Shown: in pieces, positions 6,642 through 15,317 of the stretch
How positions within the stretch are numbered: position 1 is the first letter of the stretch
Layout of the letters: every line of letters starts with the position of its first letter
Assembly: GCF_002352765.1 (NCBI RefSeq)
Contig: NZ_KZ293963.1
Span: forward strand, 1,758,368 to 1,822,367
DNA: 64,000 nucleotides
Direction of reading: 5' to 3'
Source: Alteribacter populi
GTDB lineage: Bacteria; Bacillota; Bacilli; Bacillales; Salisediminibacteriaceae
Notes under the pieces: generated by a model
Databases searched by the model: none
Told to the model about the DNA's origin: nothing
Seen by the model: the letters and a program-made list of their open reading frames with translations, nothing else
Made by a program: the position numbers and the translations under genes

Positions 6642-9614
6642 ATGTCTGATAAACGATTTTCATTCAGGGAGTTATTTCGTCGCCGTGAGACACAGTCTGT
6701 GTTTAAAGGCTTTCGAATTACATCCCAAGTTGTATGGAATTTATTATTAATATTTATGATTATAGGGTTAATGAGCGTCTTTTTTGTAGGTGGTGCAGGG
6801 GCAGGTTACTTCGCTTCTCTTGTCAAAGATGAACCTATTCGCAGCTACGACGAGATGAAAGAAGAGATTTACGATTACGAAGAAACGTCAGAAATTTACT
6901 TCTCTGATGATGAATATCTAGGAGAAGTCCGATCTGATATCGAACGAAGAGAAATTGAGTTAGGTAACATTTCTCAACACCTCATCGACGCTGTTATTGC
7001 AACAGAAGATGAGTATTTTTATGAGCACGATGGGATTGTACCTAAAGCACTGCTTCGAGCTACATATCAAGAGTTCGCTAATGCTACAGTGCAAACTGGT
7101 GGAAGTACTCTGACTCAGCAACTAATCAAAAACCAAATCCTTTCGAGTGAAGTCTCATTTGACCGTAAAGCTACAGAAATATTACTGGCCATGCGCTTAG
7201 AACAATTTTTTGAAAAAGATGAGATCTTAGAAGCTTATTTGAATGTAGTACCGTTTGGAAGAAATTCTAACGGAAGGCAAATTGCAGGTGCGCAAGCGGC
7301 CTCTCAAGGACTCTTTGGTGTAGATGCGGACGAATTATCAATTCCTCAAGCCGCATTTATTGCTGGGCTCCCACAAAGCCCATTTGGTTACACACCTTTT
7401 ACTGGCAGCGGTGATATAAAAGAGAATTTTGACGAAACTCATCCAGGCATCAATCGTATGAGAACAGTCTTGGATCGAATGCATCGTCATGGCTATATTT
7501 CTGAAGAAGAGTTTGAAGAAGCATTGGCTTATGATATTACAGAAAACTTAACCCCTAGTGTATCTGACAACTATGAAGAATACCCGCACATCACATATGA
7601 AGTATTGCGCCGAGCAAAACCGAAAGTTGCAGGTATGCTGATGGAACAAGACGAAATTGATGTTTCTGAAATTGAAGACGAAGAAGAGCGTCAATCTGTT
7701 ATCAATGAATATGAAGAACGCGCGGAACGGAACATTCGCCGCGGTGGCTACCGCATCCATACGACAATTAATAAGGAAATTTATGATGCGCAGCAAAAAG
7801 TAGTGGAGGAATTTGATCAATTCTACTCTGATAAAAAAGAAAACGTTTATGATGAAGAACAGGATCAAGAAATTGAGGTTACTTATATTCAAGAAGCAGG
7901 CTCCGTATTGATTGACAATGAAAGCGGGAAAATCATTAGCTTTGTAGGTGGACGGGAATCAGAAAGCCACTACAATTTAGCAACGATGGCAAGACGTTCG
8001 ACAGGGTCAACAATGAAGCCATTTACGTATGCTGCACTTTTTGAATCAGGAAATTTGCAACCCGGCTTTATCACACCAGACGTACCGTATGCAACACCAA
8101 ATGAAAGTCATAATGTTATGAATTTCGACCGCGGATACCGTGGTTTAATGACCGTCAGAGATGCATTAAAGCTTTCTCGAAACGTTCCTGCCGTTCGAGA
8201 ATACAACCTTGGATCTAATGAGGCAGTACAAGAGGCTTTAAGAAATAATAATCTTATTACACCTAATGAACCTGTCTATGAAATTACTCCGCTAGGTGTA
8301 CACGATATTTCTTTGGAAGATAATACGAATGCCTTTGCGACATTTTCTCGTGATGGACAATATAAAGACTCCTATATGATTGAGCGCATTGAAATGCCAG
8401 ATGGAGAAGTAATTTATGAACATGAATCAGAAGAAAGAGATGTTTACTCTCCACAAACAGCGTATTTAATGATCGACGTTATGCGTGATGTTTTAGGCTC
8501 CGGTACAGCTACAGCAGTGCCAGGAATGCTGAATTTCTCTACAGATTGGGCTGGTAAAACAGGAACAACTCAAGACACTCGTGATGCTTGGTTTGTAGCA
8601 TCGAACCCAAACATATCGATGAGTACTTGGTTTGGGTATCGAAATAATGATGAACTTCCGACACATGAAGCTGGTCCAGGTTATTCGCGACGAGTACAAA
8701 ACTTATGGGCAGAACTCGTGAATGCAGCTTATGAGATTGATCCGGATTTGATGGCACCGTCTAATCGATTTGAACAACCAAGTGGCATTGTCAGACAAGA
8801 AATTTGTGGAATTTCTGGACTTCTACCTTCTGACCTGTGTCGTGAAGCCGGCCTTGTGACGTCTGACTTGTTTAATGCTGATTACGTCCCTTCTGATCGT
8901 GACGATAGTCTTGAAAATGTTCGTTACGTGAAAGTCGGAAATAATAACTATAAAGCATTAGACTCTACTCCAGAAGAATTCACGAAAACGGGTGTCTCAG
9001 TCAAAGACGAATATTTTGACTTTGATGGTGATATTTCTGAGTACATTCCAGATAATTGGGACACGTTAGTTCCTGATGAAAGTGCTCCTGATAATGGACG
9101 CACACCAGACACATTAACAAGCGCATCAATATCTGGCGAAACGCTCACGTGGGAAGCACACCCTGATAATGATGTCATCGGTTACCGCATTTACCGTGCT
9201 TCATCACCTGATGGCGACTTTAGTCAGATAGATAGCGTAATATGGGACGGATCATTCTCCCAATCCGTATCATCTGGAGCATATGTTGTCACTGCTGTAG
9301 ATGTCGCCGGTCGTGAATCATCACAAGGAGACCCTGTCATCTCCGGCTCTTTACCTGATGAAGATGAGAGTGAGGATGAAGACAACGACAATGGTTCTGA
9401 TGAAAGCAGTGGCGGAAATGATAATGGAAATAATGACAGTGACGCCACCCGTGATGATGAGGATGACGAGACAGACGAAGGTAACAACGATGAGTCAGAC
9501 TCAGATGACGGGAATGAAGATGACGACAATGATGACGATGAAGAAAATAACGATGATGAAGACGGTAACGGTGACGAAGATAATAATGATAATGATAATG
9601 ATGAAGAGGACTAA
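6642..9614 (+). CDS. Class A penicillin-binding protein (PBP1A/1B type) with acidic C-terminal tail
   Basis: This bifunctional peptidoglycan synthase has a short cytoplasmic N-terminus, one membrane helix (~31-57), then a GT51 glycosyltransferase domain with catalytic Glu122 in ATEDEYFYEHDG and the GGSTLTQQLIKN motif. The transpeptidase domain has Ser456-T-M-Lys459, Ser512-R-Asn514 and Lys639-T-G. A fibronectin-III-like module follows (~828-905), then ~85 residues almost entirely Asp, Glu, Asn, Gly and Ser. The start ATG has GGGGG upstream. At 990 residues it is longer than typical PonA (~914). It occupies the place between tyrS and acuA where B. subtilis has acsA. The paralogue (PonA, PbpG, PbpF type) cannot be decided by eye. 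Confidence 0.93.
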   Translation: MSDKRFSFRELFRRRETQSVFKGFRITSQVVWNLLLIFMIIGLMSVFFVGGAGAGYFASLVKDEPIRSYDEMKEEIYDYEETSEIYFSDDEYLGEVRSDIERREIELGNISQHLIDAVIATEDEYFYEHDGIVPKALLRATYQEFANATVQTGGSTLTQQLIKNQILSSEVSFDRKATEILLAMRLEQFFEKDEILEAYLNVVPFGRNSNGRQIAGAQAASQGLFGVDADELSIPQAAFIAGLPQSPFGYTPFTGSGDIKENFDETHPGINRMRTVLDRMHRHGYISEEEFEEALAYDITENLTPSVSDNYEEYPHITYEVLRRAKPKVAGMLMEQDEIDVSEIEDEEERQSVINEYEERAERNIRRGGYRIHTTINKEIYDAQQKVVEEFDQFYSDKKENVYDEEQDQEIEVTYIQEAGSVLIDNESGKIISFVGGRESESHYNLATMARRSTGSTMKPFTYAALFESGNLQPGFITPDVPYATPNESHNVMNFDRGYRGLMTVRDALKLSRNVPAVREYNLGSNEAVQEALRNNNLITPNEPVYEITPLGVHDISLEDNTNAFATFSRDGQYKDSYMIERIEMPDGEVIYEHESEERDVYSPQTAYLMIDVMRDVLGSGTATAVPGMLNFSTDWAGKTGTTQDTRDAWFVASNPNISMSTWFGYRNNDELPTHEAGPGYSRRVQNLWAELVNAAYEIDPDLMAPSNRFEQPSGIVRQEICGISGLLPSDLCREAGLVTSDLFNADYVPSDRDDSLENVRYVKVGNNNYKALDSTPEEFTKTGVSVKDEYFDFDGDISEYIPDNWDTLVPDESAPDNGRTPDTLTSASISGETLTWEAHPDNDVIGYRIYRASSPDGDFSQIDSVIWDGSFSQSVSSGAYVVTAVDVAGRESSQGDPVISGSLPDEDESEDEDNDNGSDESSGGNDNGNNDSDATRDDEDDETDEGNNDESDSDDGNEDDDNDDDEENNDDEDGNGDEDNNDNDNDEED
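9355..9611 (+). repeat. Low-complexity GAT/GAC/AAT-rich coding repeat
   Basis: The DNA encoding the PBP tail is built of degenerate GAT, GAC, GAA and AAT codons. This generates spurious long frames on both strands. It may be prone to length variation by slippage. Confidence 0.8.
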
Positions 9615-9623
9615 GCTCTTTGT

Positions 9624-9658
9624 AGAGACTGCTGAACGAGATCAGCAGTCTCTTTTTT
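9624..9658 (+). terminator. Terminator after the PBP gene
   Basis: AGAGACTGCTGA (9624-9635) and TCAGCAGTCTCT (9642-9653) form a perfect 12-bp stem followed by TTTTT. Confidence 0.9.
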
Positions 9659-9824
9659 GTACTATAAAAAAAGTATCGAGAGACATATACAGCCTAAAGA
9701 AGAACCCAAGGTTATCTTTACATCCAACATTTTTTTAGAATATGATATAGTGAAGAAAAGAGGATATACATCATGCCACTCGTTTAAATCGTGATGTACT
9801 ATGAGAATAAAAGGTGGGATGCTA

Positions 9825-10457
9825 GTGGAGCACCGAAAAACGTTTCATTCCTACGAATTAAAAGACCATGATAAAAACATCATTATTGAAGGACCTATTA
9901 CAAAAGAAGCATTGGAAACCTGCGAAATGGACGAAGGGTTAGTTGCATTCCGGCCTTCAGACAAACAAAAAGAAGCTTTACTTAAAATCATTGACCTCCC
10001 AGAAAGCAGAATTGTTGTAGCAAGAGAAAATAACAAAATTGTCGGCTACGCTACGTTCCTTTACCCGGACCCATTAGAACGGTGGTCAGAAGTAAAGATT
10101 GATAATTTACTTGAACTAGGAGCGATCGAAGTTTCATCACAATACCGAGGCTACCAGTTAGCCAAACACATCCTTAAAATTTCAATGATGGATAACGCTA
10201 TGGAAGATTATATTGTGATTACGACCGAATACTACTGGCACTGGGATTTACGTGGTACAGGACTTTCCATCTGGAAATACCGGGATGTAATGGAAAAAGT
10301 GATGAATGCCGGAGGGTTGGAGTGGTATGCAACGGATGATCCTGAAATCTGTTCACACCCAGCCAACTGTTTGATGGCTAAAATAGGTAACCGTGTTGGA
10401 TCTGATGCCATTCATGAGTTTAATCGTATACGATTTAAACATAAGTATATGTTTTGA
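9825..10457 (+). CDS. acuA: Acetyl-CoA synthetase protein acetyltransferase AcuA
   Basis: AcuA is a GNAT acetyltransferase that inactivates acetyl-CoA synthetase AcsA by acetylating its active-site lysine. I choose GTG 9825: AAGGTGG at 9811-9817 is 7 bases upstream, and the product is then 210 residues, the length of B. subtilis AcuA. An ATG at 9819 is too close to that site. The GNAT core is visible in RIVVARENNKIVGYATF and GAIEVSSQYRGYQLAKHILK. It begins the acuA-acuB-acuC operon (31 nt to acuB; acuB and acuC overlap). acsA, normally divergent from acuA, is absent from this position. Confidence 0.92.
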   Translation: MEHRKTFHSYELKDHDKNIIIEGPITKEALETCEMDEGLVAFRPSDKQKEALLKIIDLPESRIVVARENNKIVGYATFLYPDPLERWSEVKIDNLLELGAIEVSSQYRGYQLAKHILKISMMDNAMEDYIVITTEYYWHWDLRGTGLSIWKYRDVMEKVMNAGGLEWYATDDPEICSHPANCLMAKIGNRVGSDAIHEFNRIRFKHKYMF

Positions 10458-10488
10458 TTTTAACTACATACAAGGGGGGTTTACACCT

Positions 10489-11130
10489 ATGATGTTGGAA
10501 CAAATCATGCAATCAAATGTAATCTATGGGACAGCTTCTTTTACTATTGCAGACGCATGTTCTCTTATGGATAACAAAAGAATACGACACTTGCCAATTA
10601 TTAATGAAAGTGGTGCTATCGAGGGAATTCTTTCAGATCGGGATGTACGAGACGCCAGTCCGTCAATTTTTCACACTACAGAAATGTCCTTTTTAGACCA
10701 GTCTGTTACAACGATTATGAAAACAGATGTCATCACATCCATGCCTACCGATTTTGTAGAAGATGCTGCAACTGTGATGGTCGAACAAAATATCAGTTGC
10801 TTACCGATCGAAAGAGAAAATCGCCTCGTGGGGATTATTACTGAAACGGATTTATTGAAGACTCTTGTACGTTTAACAGGAGCAGATTTACCAACATCGA
10901 GGTTGGAAGTAGAAGTCCCTAATGTTTCCGGTATGCTTTCGGAAGTCGCAAGCTTAATTAAAGAGGTGGGTGTAAACGTTCAGAGTGTTCTCGTGTACCC
11001 AAGCCAAAATCCAGTAAAGAAAATTCTTGTTTTTCGAGTTCAAACAATGGATACTCGTCGCCTTGTTCAATCTATTAATGAACATGATTTTACGGTCCTA
11101 TGGCCTAATTTTCTTTCGGAGCCGATATGA
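10489..11130 (+). CDS. acuB: AcuB, CBS-pair plus ACT domain protein
   Basis: Start ATG 10489 follows AAGGGGGG with a 9-base gap and gives 213 residues, matching the family (~214). Upstream in-frame starts would overlap acuA and lack a ribosome site. Two tandem CBS domains fill ~1-130 (MDNKRIRHLPIINESGAIEG and ISCLPIERENRLVGIITETD). An ACT-like domain lies at ~140-213 (VEVPNVSGMLSEVASLIKEVG). CBS pairs usually bind adenine nucleotides. AcuB is genetically linked to acetoin and acetate use in B. subtilis, but its biochemical role is not settled. It is co-transcribed with acuA and acuC. Confidence 0.92.
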   Translation: MMLEQIMQSNVIYGTASFTIADACSLMDNKRIRHLPIINESGAIEGILSDRDVRDASPSIFHTTEMSFLDQSVTTIMKTDVITSMPTDFVEDAATVMVEQNISCLPIERENRLVGIITETDLLKTLVRLTGADLPTSRLEVEVPNVSGMLSEVASLIKEVGVNVQSVLVYPSQNPVKKILVFRVQTMDTRRLVQSINEHDFTVLWPNFLSEPI

Positions 11131-12308
11131 TGAAGGATGCTGTATTCATTTACTCGCCTGAACAACTTTCCTATCGTTTTAATGAAGGCCACCCTTTTAA
11201 TCAGAAAAGGTTGGAAGTAACTAACGATCTGCTGCATAAAATTGGCGCATTAGACAAAGAAGATATACGGATACCAAGAATGGCGAAAATTGAAGAACTC
11301 CTTCTTATACACGATAACGAATATGTTGAAGCCGTCAAACAGGCGAGCATCGGTAAGTCTCAGCCCTCTTTTACTTCTACTTATGGCATCGGATCAGACG
11401 ATACCCCTTCCTTCACAGGCATGCATGAAGCCGCTTCGTGGTTGGTAGGCGGTACCCTCACTGCTGTAGATTGTATTTTTGAGGAAGGCTATCAACATGC
11501 CCTTAACCTAGGAGGCGGTTTGCATCATGGCTTCCGTGGTAAAGCCTCTGGATTTTGCATCTATAACGATAGTTCCATTGCCATTGAATATATAAGAAAA
11601 AAATACGATGCCAAAGTTTTATATATTGACACGGATGCTCATCATGGTGATGGTGTCCAATGGGCCTTTTATGATGATCCTAACGTATGTACATTATCTC
11701 TTCATGAAACGGGACGATACCTATTCCCAGGGACTGGAAATGTTAATGAACGTGGCCATGGAAAGGGACTTGGCTATTCATTTAACGTGCCACTTGAGGC
11801 TTTCACTGAAGACGATTCATGGCTAAATGCGTATGAAACGGCACTTACCGAGGTTGCTGGTTACTTCCAGCCAGATATCATAGTTACCCAAAACGGTGCA
11901 GATGCTCATCATTACGACCCTTTAACTCATCTGTGCTCAACGATGCGAACTTTTCATGAAATCCCTAAACTCGCTCACAAGGTTGCTCATCAATACTGTA
12001 ATGGACGCTGGCTGGCTGTTGGCGGAGGTGGATACGATATTTGGCGTGTTGTCCCACGTGCGTGGGCACTCATATGGTTAGTAATGAGTGATCGAGCTAC
12101 TTCTGATATTATTTCTAATCGTTTGCCTAAGTCGTGGATAGATCATTGGCAAGACGAATCACCCGTTACGTTGCCAACACAATGGTACGATAAACAAGAA
12201 ATTTACCCGACGATCCCTCGCAAACAAGAGATTGTCGAAAAGAATATACGGACCGTACAAAAAGCGCTCGAACCTATACGCAAACAATATAAACATGTAC
12301 AAACCTAA
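11127..12308 (+). CDS. acuC: Protein lysine deacetylase AcuC
   Basis: AcuC is a zinc-dependent class I HDAC-type deacetylase that removes acetyl groups from AcsA, reversing AcuA. The start codon overlaps the acuB stop (ATGA), implying translational coupling. A second ATG directly follows and cannot be excluded as the start. The 393-residue protein has the HDAC catalytic stretch: LGGGLHHGF at ~130, GFCIYND, then IDTDAHHGDGVQ with the zinc-binding Asp and His residues, a further Asp in QNGADAHHYDPL, and GGGGYD near 300. It closes the acuABC operon and is followed by a strong terminator. Confidence 0.95.
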   Translation: MMKDAVFIYSPEQLSYRFNEGHPFNQKRLEVTNDLLHKIGALDKEDIRIPRMAKIEELLLIHDNEYVEAVKQASIGKSQPSFTSTYGIGSDDTPSFTGMHEAASWLVGGTLTAVDCIFEEGYQHALNLGGGLHHGFRGKASGFCIYNDSSIAIEYIRKKYDAKVLYIDTDAHHGDGVQWAFYDDPNVCTLSLHETGRYLFPGTGNVNERGHGKGLGYSFNVPLEAFTEDDSWLNAYETALTEVAGYFQPDIIVTQNGADAHHYDPLTHLCSTMRTFHEIPKLAHKVAHQYCNGRWLAVGGGGYDIWRVVPRAWALIWLVMSDRATSDIISNRLPKSWIDHWQDESPVTLPTQWYDKQEIYPTIPRKQEIVEKNIRTVQKALEPIRKQYKHVQT

Positions 12309-12335
12309 AAAGCAGCCCAATGGGGCTGCTTTTTC
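12307..12335 (+). terminator. acuC terminator
   Basis: AAAAAGCAGCCC and GGGGCTGCTTTTT flank a three-base loop directly after the acuC stop. The A- and T-runs would allow termination on both strands. Confidence 0.9.
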
Positions 12336-12340
12336 AAGGG

Positions 12341-12470
12341 TAAGAAAGTATAAAAATCTACGTTTCGGTGTCTTGCGTAAGGCGCCATCGGCTCGTTTCA
12401 AATAACCTGCCCGATCAAAAGTAAAAAGCACTTTTTATCGGATCGGGTAAAAGCGCCTTGCGCTTTTCTA
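12341..12470 (-). repeat. Dispersed palindromic repeat 1, inverted copy
   Basis: Read on the minus strand it begins AAAAGCGCAAGGCGC, carries the central hairpin arms around AAAAAGTGCTTTTTAC and GGGCAGGTTATTTG, and ends near ACGTAGATTTTTATACTTTC. It matches the copies at 32871-33149 and 62941-63095. It lies next to the MITE-like element at 12476. Confidence 0.8.
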
Positions 12471-12475
12471 AATTA

Positions 12476-12810
12476 GAGGCTGCTGAATAAGTAGCTTACG
12501 CCTACATGGCAAAGGGCTATGCTCTTTCTCATGGAGAGAATCTGCAAGGAAATAACTCTTCTTTTGCTAAAAGCCTTGCACTTGATTTTGAGATACACAT
12601 GTGGGAGCCAAGGGTGCTGCTGCAATGGCGGAGACTCCCTCAGGAAAAGCAACAATGGTCTTCTTGCGACGAGGAACCGCAGGAACAGCAGAAGACCCTG
12701 CAGTGAGCACGCCTTTTGCGAATGAGGAGGCTGAAGCGTTGCCTGCGGAAAGCGAAGCCATGGAAGCGGCACCCTTTGTATTTGAGTTCTAGAGTTATTC
12801 AGCAATCCCT
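12476..12810. mobile_element. MITE-like element, copy A (335 bp, 5-bp target duplication)
   Basis: The element runs from GAGGCTGCTGAATAAG to TTATTCAGCAATCCCT. Its imperfect terminal inverted repeats share TGCTGAATAA. It is flanked by the direct repeat AATTA (12471-12475 and 12811-12815). A second copy in the opposite orientation is at 29855-30177, with the same ends and most of the interior. The interior contains GC-rich segments (GGTTCCTCGTCGCAA, CAGCCTCCTCATTCGC in the other orientation) also found in other intergenic repeats here. No transposase is encoded, so it is non-autonomous. The insertion-sequence family that would mobilise it is not identified. Confidence 0.85.
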
Positions 12811-12883
12811 AATTAGGATCTTTTCTTAAGACTGCTATCGTATACTTTTCGAATAAAAAAGCAATAAAGTTACTAAACAACAA

Positions 12884-13582
12884 CTATGAAATCCTTTGTA
12901 ACATTTTTTCCACTAAAGTAGCTGATCGAACCGCTGTCTTCTCAACGAAGATCGTAAAGCTATCTGCTGCTTCTCCATTCGCCTTATCAGAAATAGAGCG
13001 AATAATAACAAAGGGAACTTCATTTACCATTGCAGTATAAGCAACTGCAGCACCTTCCATTTCGACACAGTGGCCATTAAATGTAGTGTATAGTTCATCA
13101 ACACTCTCACTGTCAGCGATGAACTGATCTCCGCTTAAAACCCTGCCTTTTTTTACATTTCCATCCTTTAACGATACGGCCTCTTCAAAAGCAATGTTTA
13201 CGAGAAGCTCATCCGCTTTAAACTGTGATCGACCTGAGAACATGGGAACTTCTCCTCTTTTAAAGCCCAATGGACTCCCATCTAGATCGTGTTGAATACA
13301 GTCTTCCGAAATGACGAGGTCTCCAATTTCTAACTCAGGATCTAACGCTCCAGCCACTCCAGTAAATAAAGCGGCTTCTATACTGTAATGATCAATAAGG
13401 ATTTGCGTCGTGACGGCGCCATTAACTTTGCCGACGCCACATTGAGTCATAACAACGTGATGTCCGTGCCATTTTCCTTCGTAAATTGTTAAATGGGCTT
13501 TTTGACTTTTTTCAAAAGATGTTCCTTGACGAAGAAAATAGTCAATTTCTTCTTTCATTGCACCAATAATTCCTATTTTCAT
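12884..13582 (-). CDS. mtnN: 5'-methylthioadenosine/S-adenosylhomocysteine nucleosidase
   Basis: The enzyme cleaves adenine from methylthioadenosine and S-adenosylhomocysteine, feeding methionine salvage and the activated-methyl cycle. The 232-residue protein begins MKIGIIGAMKEEIDYF with the conserved acidic residue, then CGVGKVNGAV, FTGVAGAL, the substrate-binding EMEGAAVAY (~173) and catalytic Asp in IRSISDKANG (~197). Length fits the family. Start ATG has AAAGGAT upstream. In B. subtilis mtnN lies elsewhere (yrrU); here it sits between acuC and motS, beside two repeat elements, and is probably its own transcript. Confidence 0.95.
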   Translation of the reverse strand: MKIGIIGAMKEEIDYFLRQGTSFEKSQKAHLTIYEGKWHGHHVVMTQCGVGKVNGAVTTQILIDHYSIEAALFTGVAGALDPELEIGDLVISEDCIQHDLDGSPLGFKRGEVPMFSGRSQFKADELLVNIAFEEAVSLKDGNVKKGRVLSGDQFIADSESVDELYTTFNGHCVEMEGAAVAYTAMVNEVPFVIIRSISDKANGEAADSFTIFVEKTAVRSATLVEKMLQRIS

Positions 13583-13721
13583 ATCCTTTTCACATCCTAG
13601 CTTTTTACTTTCACTATCTACTTATTTTAATGAGTATACGTTAGTCATTCCAGGTAAAGAACGTTCGAAAGAAAGCAATAAAAAGTCCGGTTGTTGAATT
13701 TCCCGAAAATAGTAAATATAT

Positions 13722-14492
13722 TTAGTACGCATCGCCAGACTCGTAGGATGGGTCTGAAATGACGATGACAACACGTCGATTTTGCTTAAGGTTCTCTTCT
13801 GTTGTATTGGCTGCAACAGGTCGCGTATCTCCGTACCCCACTGACATGAATCGCTGTGAGGTCAATTGCTTTTCATCAATTAAATAACGAATCACACTCG
13901 ATGCTCTAGCACCAGACAACTCCCAGTTTGACGGAAATTCTCTCGTATTAATCGGACGACTATCAGTATGACCTTCTACTTTAACTATATTTGGAATCGC
14001 TTCTAAAAGGGTTGCTACCCTATCTAAAAAGGGTTCAGCACCTTCAAGCAATTCTGCTTGTCCTGTCTCAAACAGCATTTGTTCTTGAAGAACGAGAACG
14101 ACACCACGGTCATCACGTGATGCTGCAATTTCTTCTTGGAGCTCATGTTTCTCTAAGTATTCATTCACTTCTTCTAAAAGCTGGTCCAAGTTCTCTTCAC
14201 TTTGCTCATGCATTTCCAAGTAATCTTCAAATGGATCAACTTCCTCCTCAAACGGGTCGTCTTTTACATCGCGATCTTCCGCTGGGTGTTCAGCGGGAAT
14301 GATGGATGGAAAATTATCAAAAACTGCCCGGTCCTGAAATGATTCTGCGATCGCTCTGAATTTTTCCGAATCTACAACACTCATGGAAAATAGTAAAACG
14401 AAAAAAACAAGGATTAATGTCATAAGGTCTGAGAAGGTTACCATCCATTTAGGCGCCCCCTTGTCAGAGGTCTGCTTCCTACGCCTGATCAT
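13722..14492 (-). CDS. motS: Sodium-type flagellar stator protein MotS
   Basis: MotS is the MotB-like partner in the Na+-driven MotPS stator. I use ATG 14492 (AAGGGGAAG upstream; 256 residues). The gene then overlaps the end of motP by 14 bases, so translation is likely coupled; the longer frame to 14555 has no ribosome site. A single membrane helix (~18-38) carries the ion-channel Asp22 in TFSDLMTLIL. A plug/linker of acidic residues follows. The OmpA-like peptidoglycan-binding domain occupies ~135-245 (VEGHTDSRPI, NWELSGARA, QNRRVVIVIS). Function follows from family and from the motP-ccpA linkage typical of Bacillus. Confidence 0.93.
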   Translation of the reverse strand: MIRRRKQTSDKGAPKWMVTFSDLMTLILVFFVLLFSMSVVDSEKFRAIAESFQDRAVFDNFPSIIPAEHPAEDRDVKDDPFEEEVDPFEDYLEMHEQSEENLDQLLEEVNEYLEKHELQEEIAASRDDRGVVLVLQEQMLFETGQAELLEGAEPFLDRVATLLEAIPNIVKVEGHTDSRPINTREFPSNWELSGARASSVIRYLIDEKQLTSQRFMSVGYGDTRPVAANTTEENLKQNRRVVIVISDPSYESGDAY

Positions 14493-15294
14493 AGATAGCT
14501 TCCCCTTCTTCGACTTCCTCTTCTTTACCCTTAATATGGTTAGGGATGAAAGCACTTAATTTCTCTTCCAGTACTTTCGGATTTTGGCCTGATTGAACAC
14601 CAATGACCCCTTCAATAACAATTTGTTTGATAAACACTTCATCTTCAGTTTTTAAAGCCAATTTGTTAGCCATTGGTGTAAATACAAGGTTGGCTAACAG
14701 GGTTCCGTACAGTGTCGTCAGGAGGGCAATTGCCATATTAGGCCCCAAGCTGGTAGGATCATTTAAGTTTTGCAGCATTAAAACGAGACCGACAAGAGTT
14801 CCAATCATTCCCCAAGCAGGTGCATACTCTCCCGCTTTTTCAATGATAAGTCGCCCTTTACGATGTCGTTCCTCCATAGCAACGACTTCTGCCATCATGA
14901 TATCTTTAATAGTATCTTGTTCAATGCCATCAACGGCAAGAAGTACTCCCTTCTCAATAAATGGATCTTTCACTTCATCCATTCCCATTTCCAAAGCAAG
15001 TAATCCTTCTCTTCGTGCTTTTGTAGATAAGTCAACAAAAGTAGATATTAGCTGTTTAAGATCATGATTTTGCGATTGGAAGGTCTCTTTAAAGACTTTC
15101 GGCAATAACTTTAAATCATTTAATGAAAAGTTAATCAAGATCGCAGCAGCCAATCCGCCTAAAACAATGACGATCGATGTCCATTGAAGAAAGTAATGCA
15201 TATTTCCGGGTCCCGCATTAGACAATACAGCGAACAAAATCATTGTTAGACCTACAAATAAACCAATCGGTGTTAAAAAATCGAGTTTTTTCAT
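14479..15294 (-). CDS. motP: Sodium-type flagellar stator protein MotP
   Basis: This MotA-family protein has 271 residues and four membrane helices: ~5-25 (LTPIGLFVGLTMILFAVL), ~33-53 (IVIVLGGLAAAILIN), ~155-172 (PAWGMIGTLVGLVLML) and ~185-208. The cytoplasmic loop between helices 2 and 3 (~55-150) would contact the rotor protein FliG. Conserved PAWGMIGTLVG and GTLLANLVFTP are present. Start ATG 15294 has GGGAGAGG upstream. It lies directly downstream of ccpA, separated by a stem-loop, and upstream of the overlapping motS. This is the ccpA-motPS arrangement of B. subtilis and alkaliphilic Bacillus. Confidence 0.94.
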   Translation of the reverse strand: MKKLDFLTPIGLFVGLTMILFAVLSNAGPGNMHYFLQWTSIVIVLGGLAAAILINFSLNDLKLLPKVFKETFQSQNHDLKQLISTFVDLSTKARREGLLALEMGMDEVKDPFIEKGVLLAVDGIEQDTIKDIMMAEVVAMEERHRKGRLIIEKAGEYAPAWGMIGTLVGLVLMLQNLNDPTSLGPNMAIALLTTLYGTLLANLVFTPMANKLALKTEDEVFIKQIVIEGVIGVQSGQNPKVLEEKLSAFIPNHIKGKEEEVEEGEAIYDQA

Positions 15295-15317
15295 AATCCT
15301 CTCCCTAACTTCTCCCC

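Noticed and set aside
9224..9738. Long frames on both strands over the PBP tail (a Ser-rich one on minus, a Met/Thr-rich one on plus)
   Set aside because: They are shifted readings of the GAT/GAC-rich repeat encoding the acidic tail, and they lack ribosome sites.
12567..12792. Frames inside MITE copy A that resemble frames in copy B (starting MASLSA)
   Set aside because: The similarity follows from DNA identity of the two copies. The frames lack ribosome sites, several overlapping frames look equally 'conserved', and the copies differ by an indel that changes the ends.
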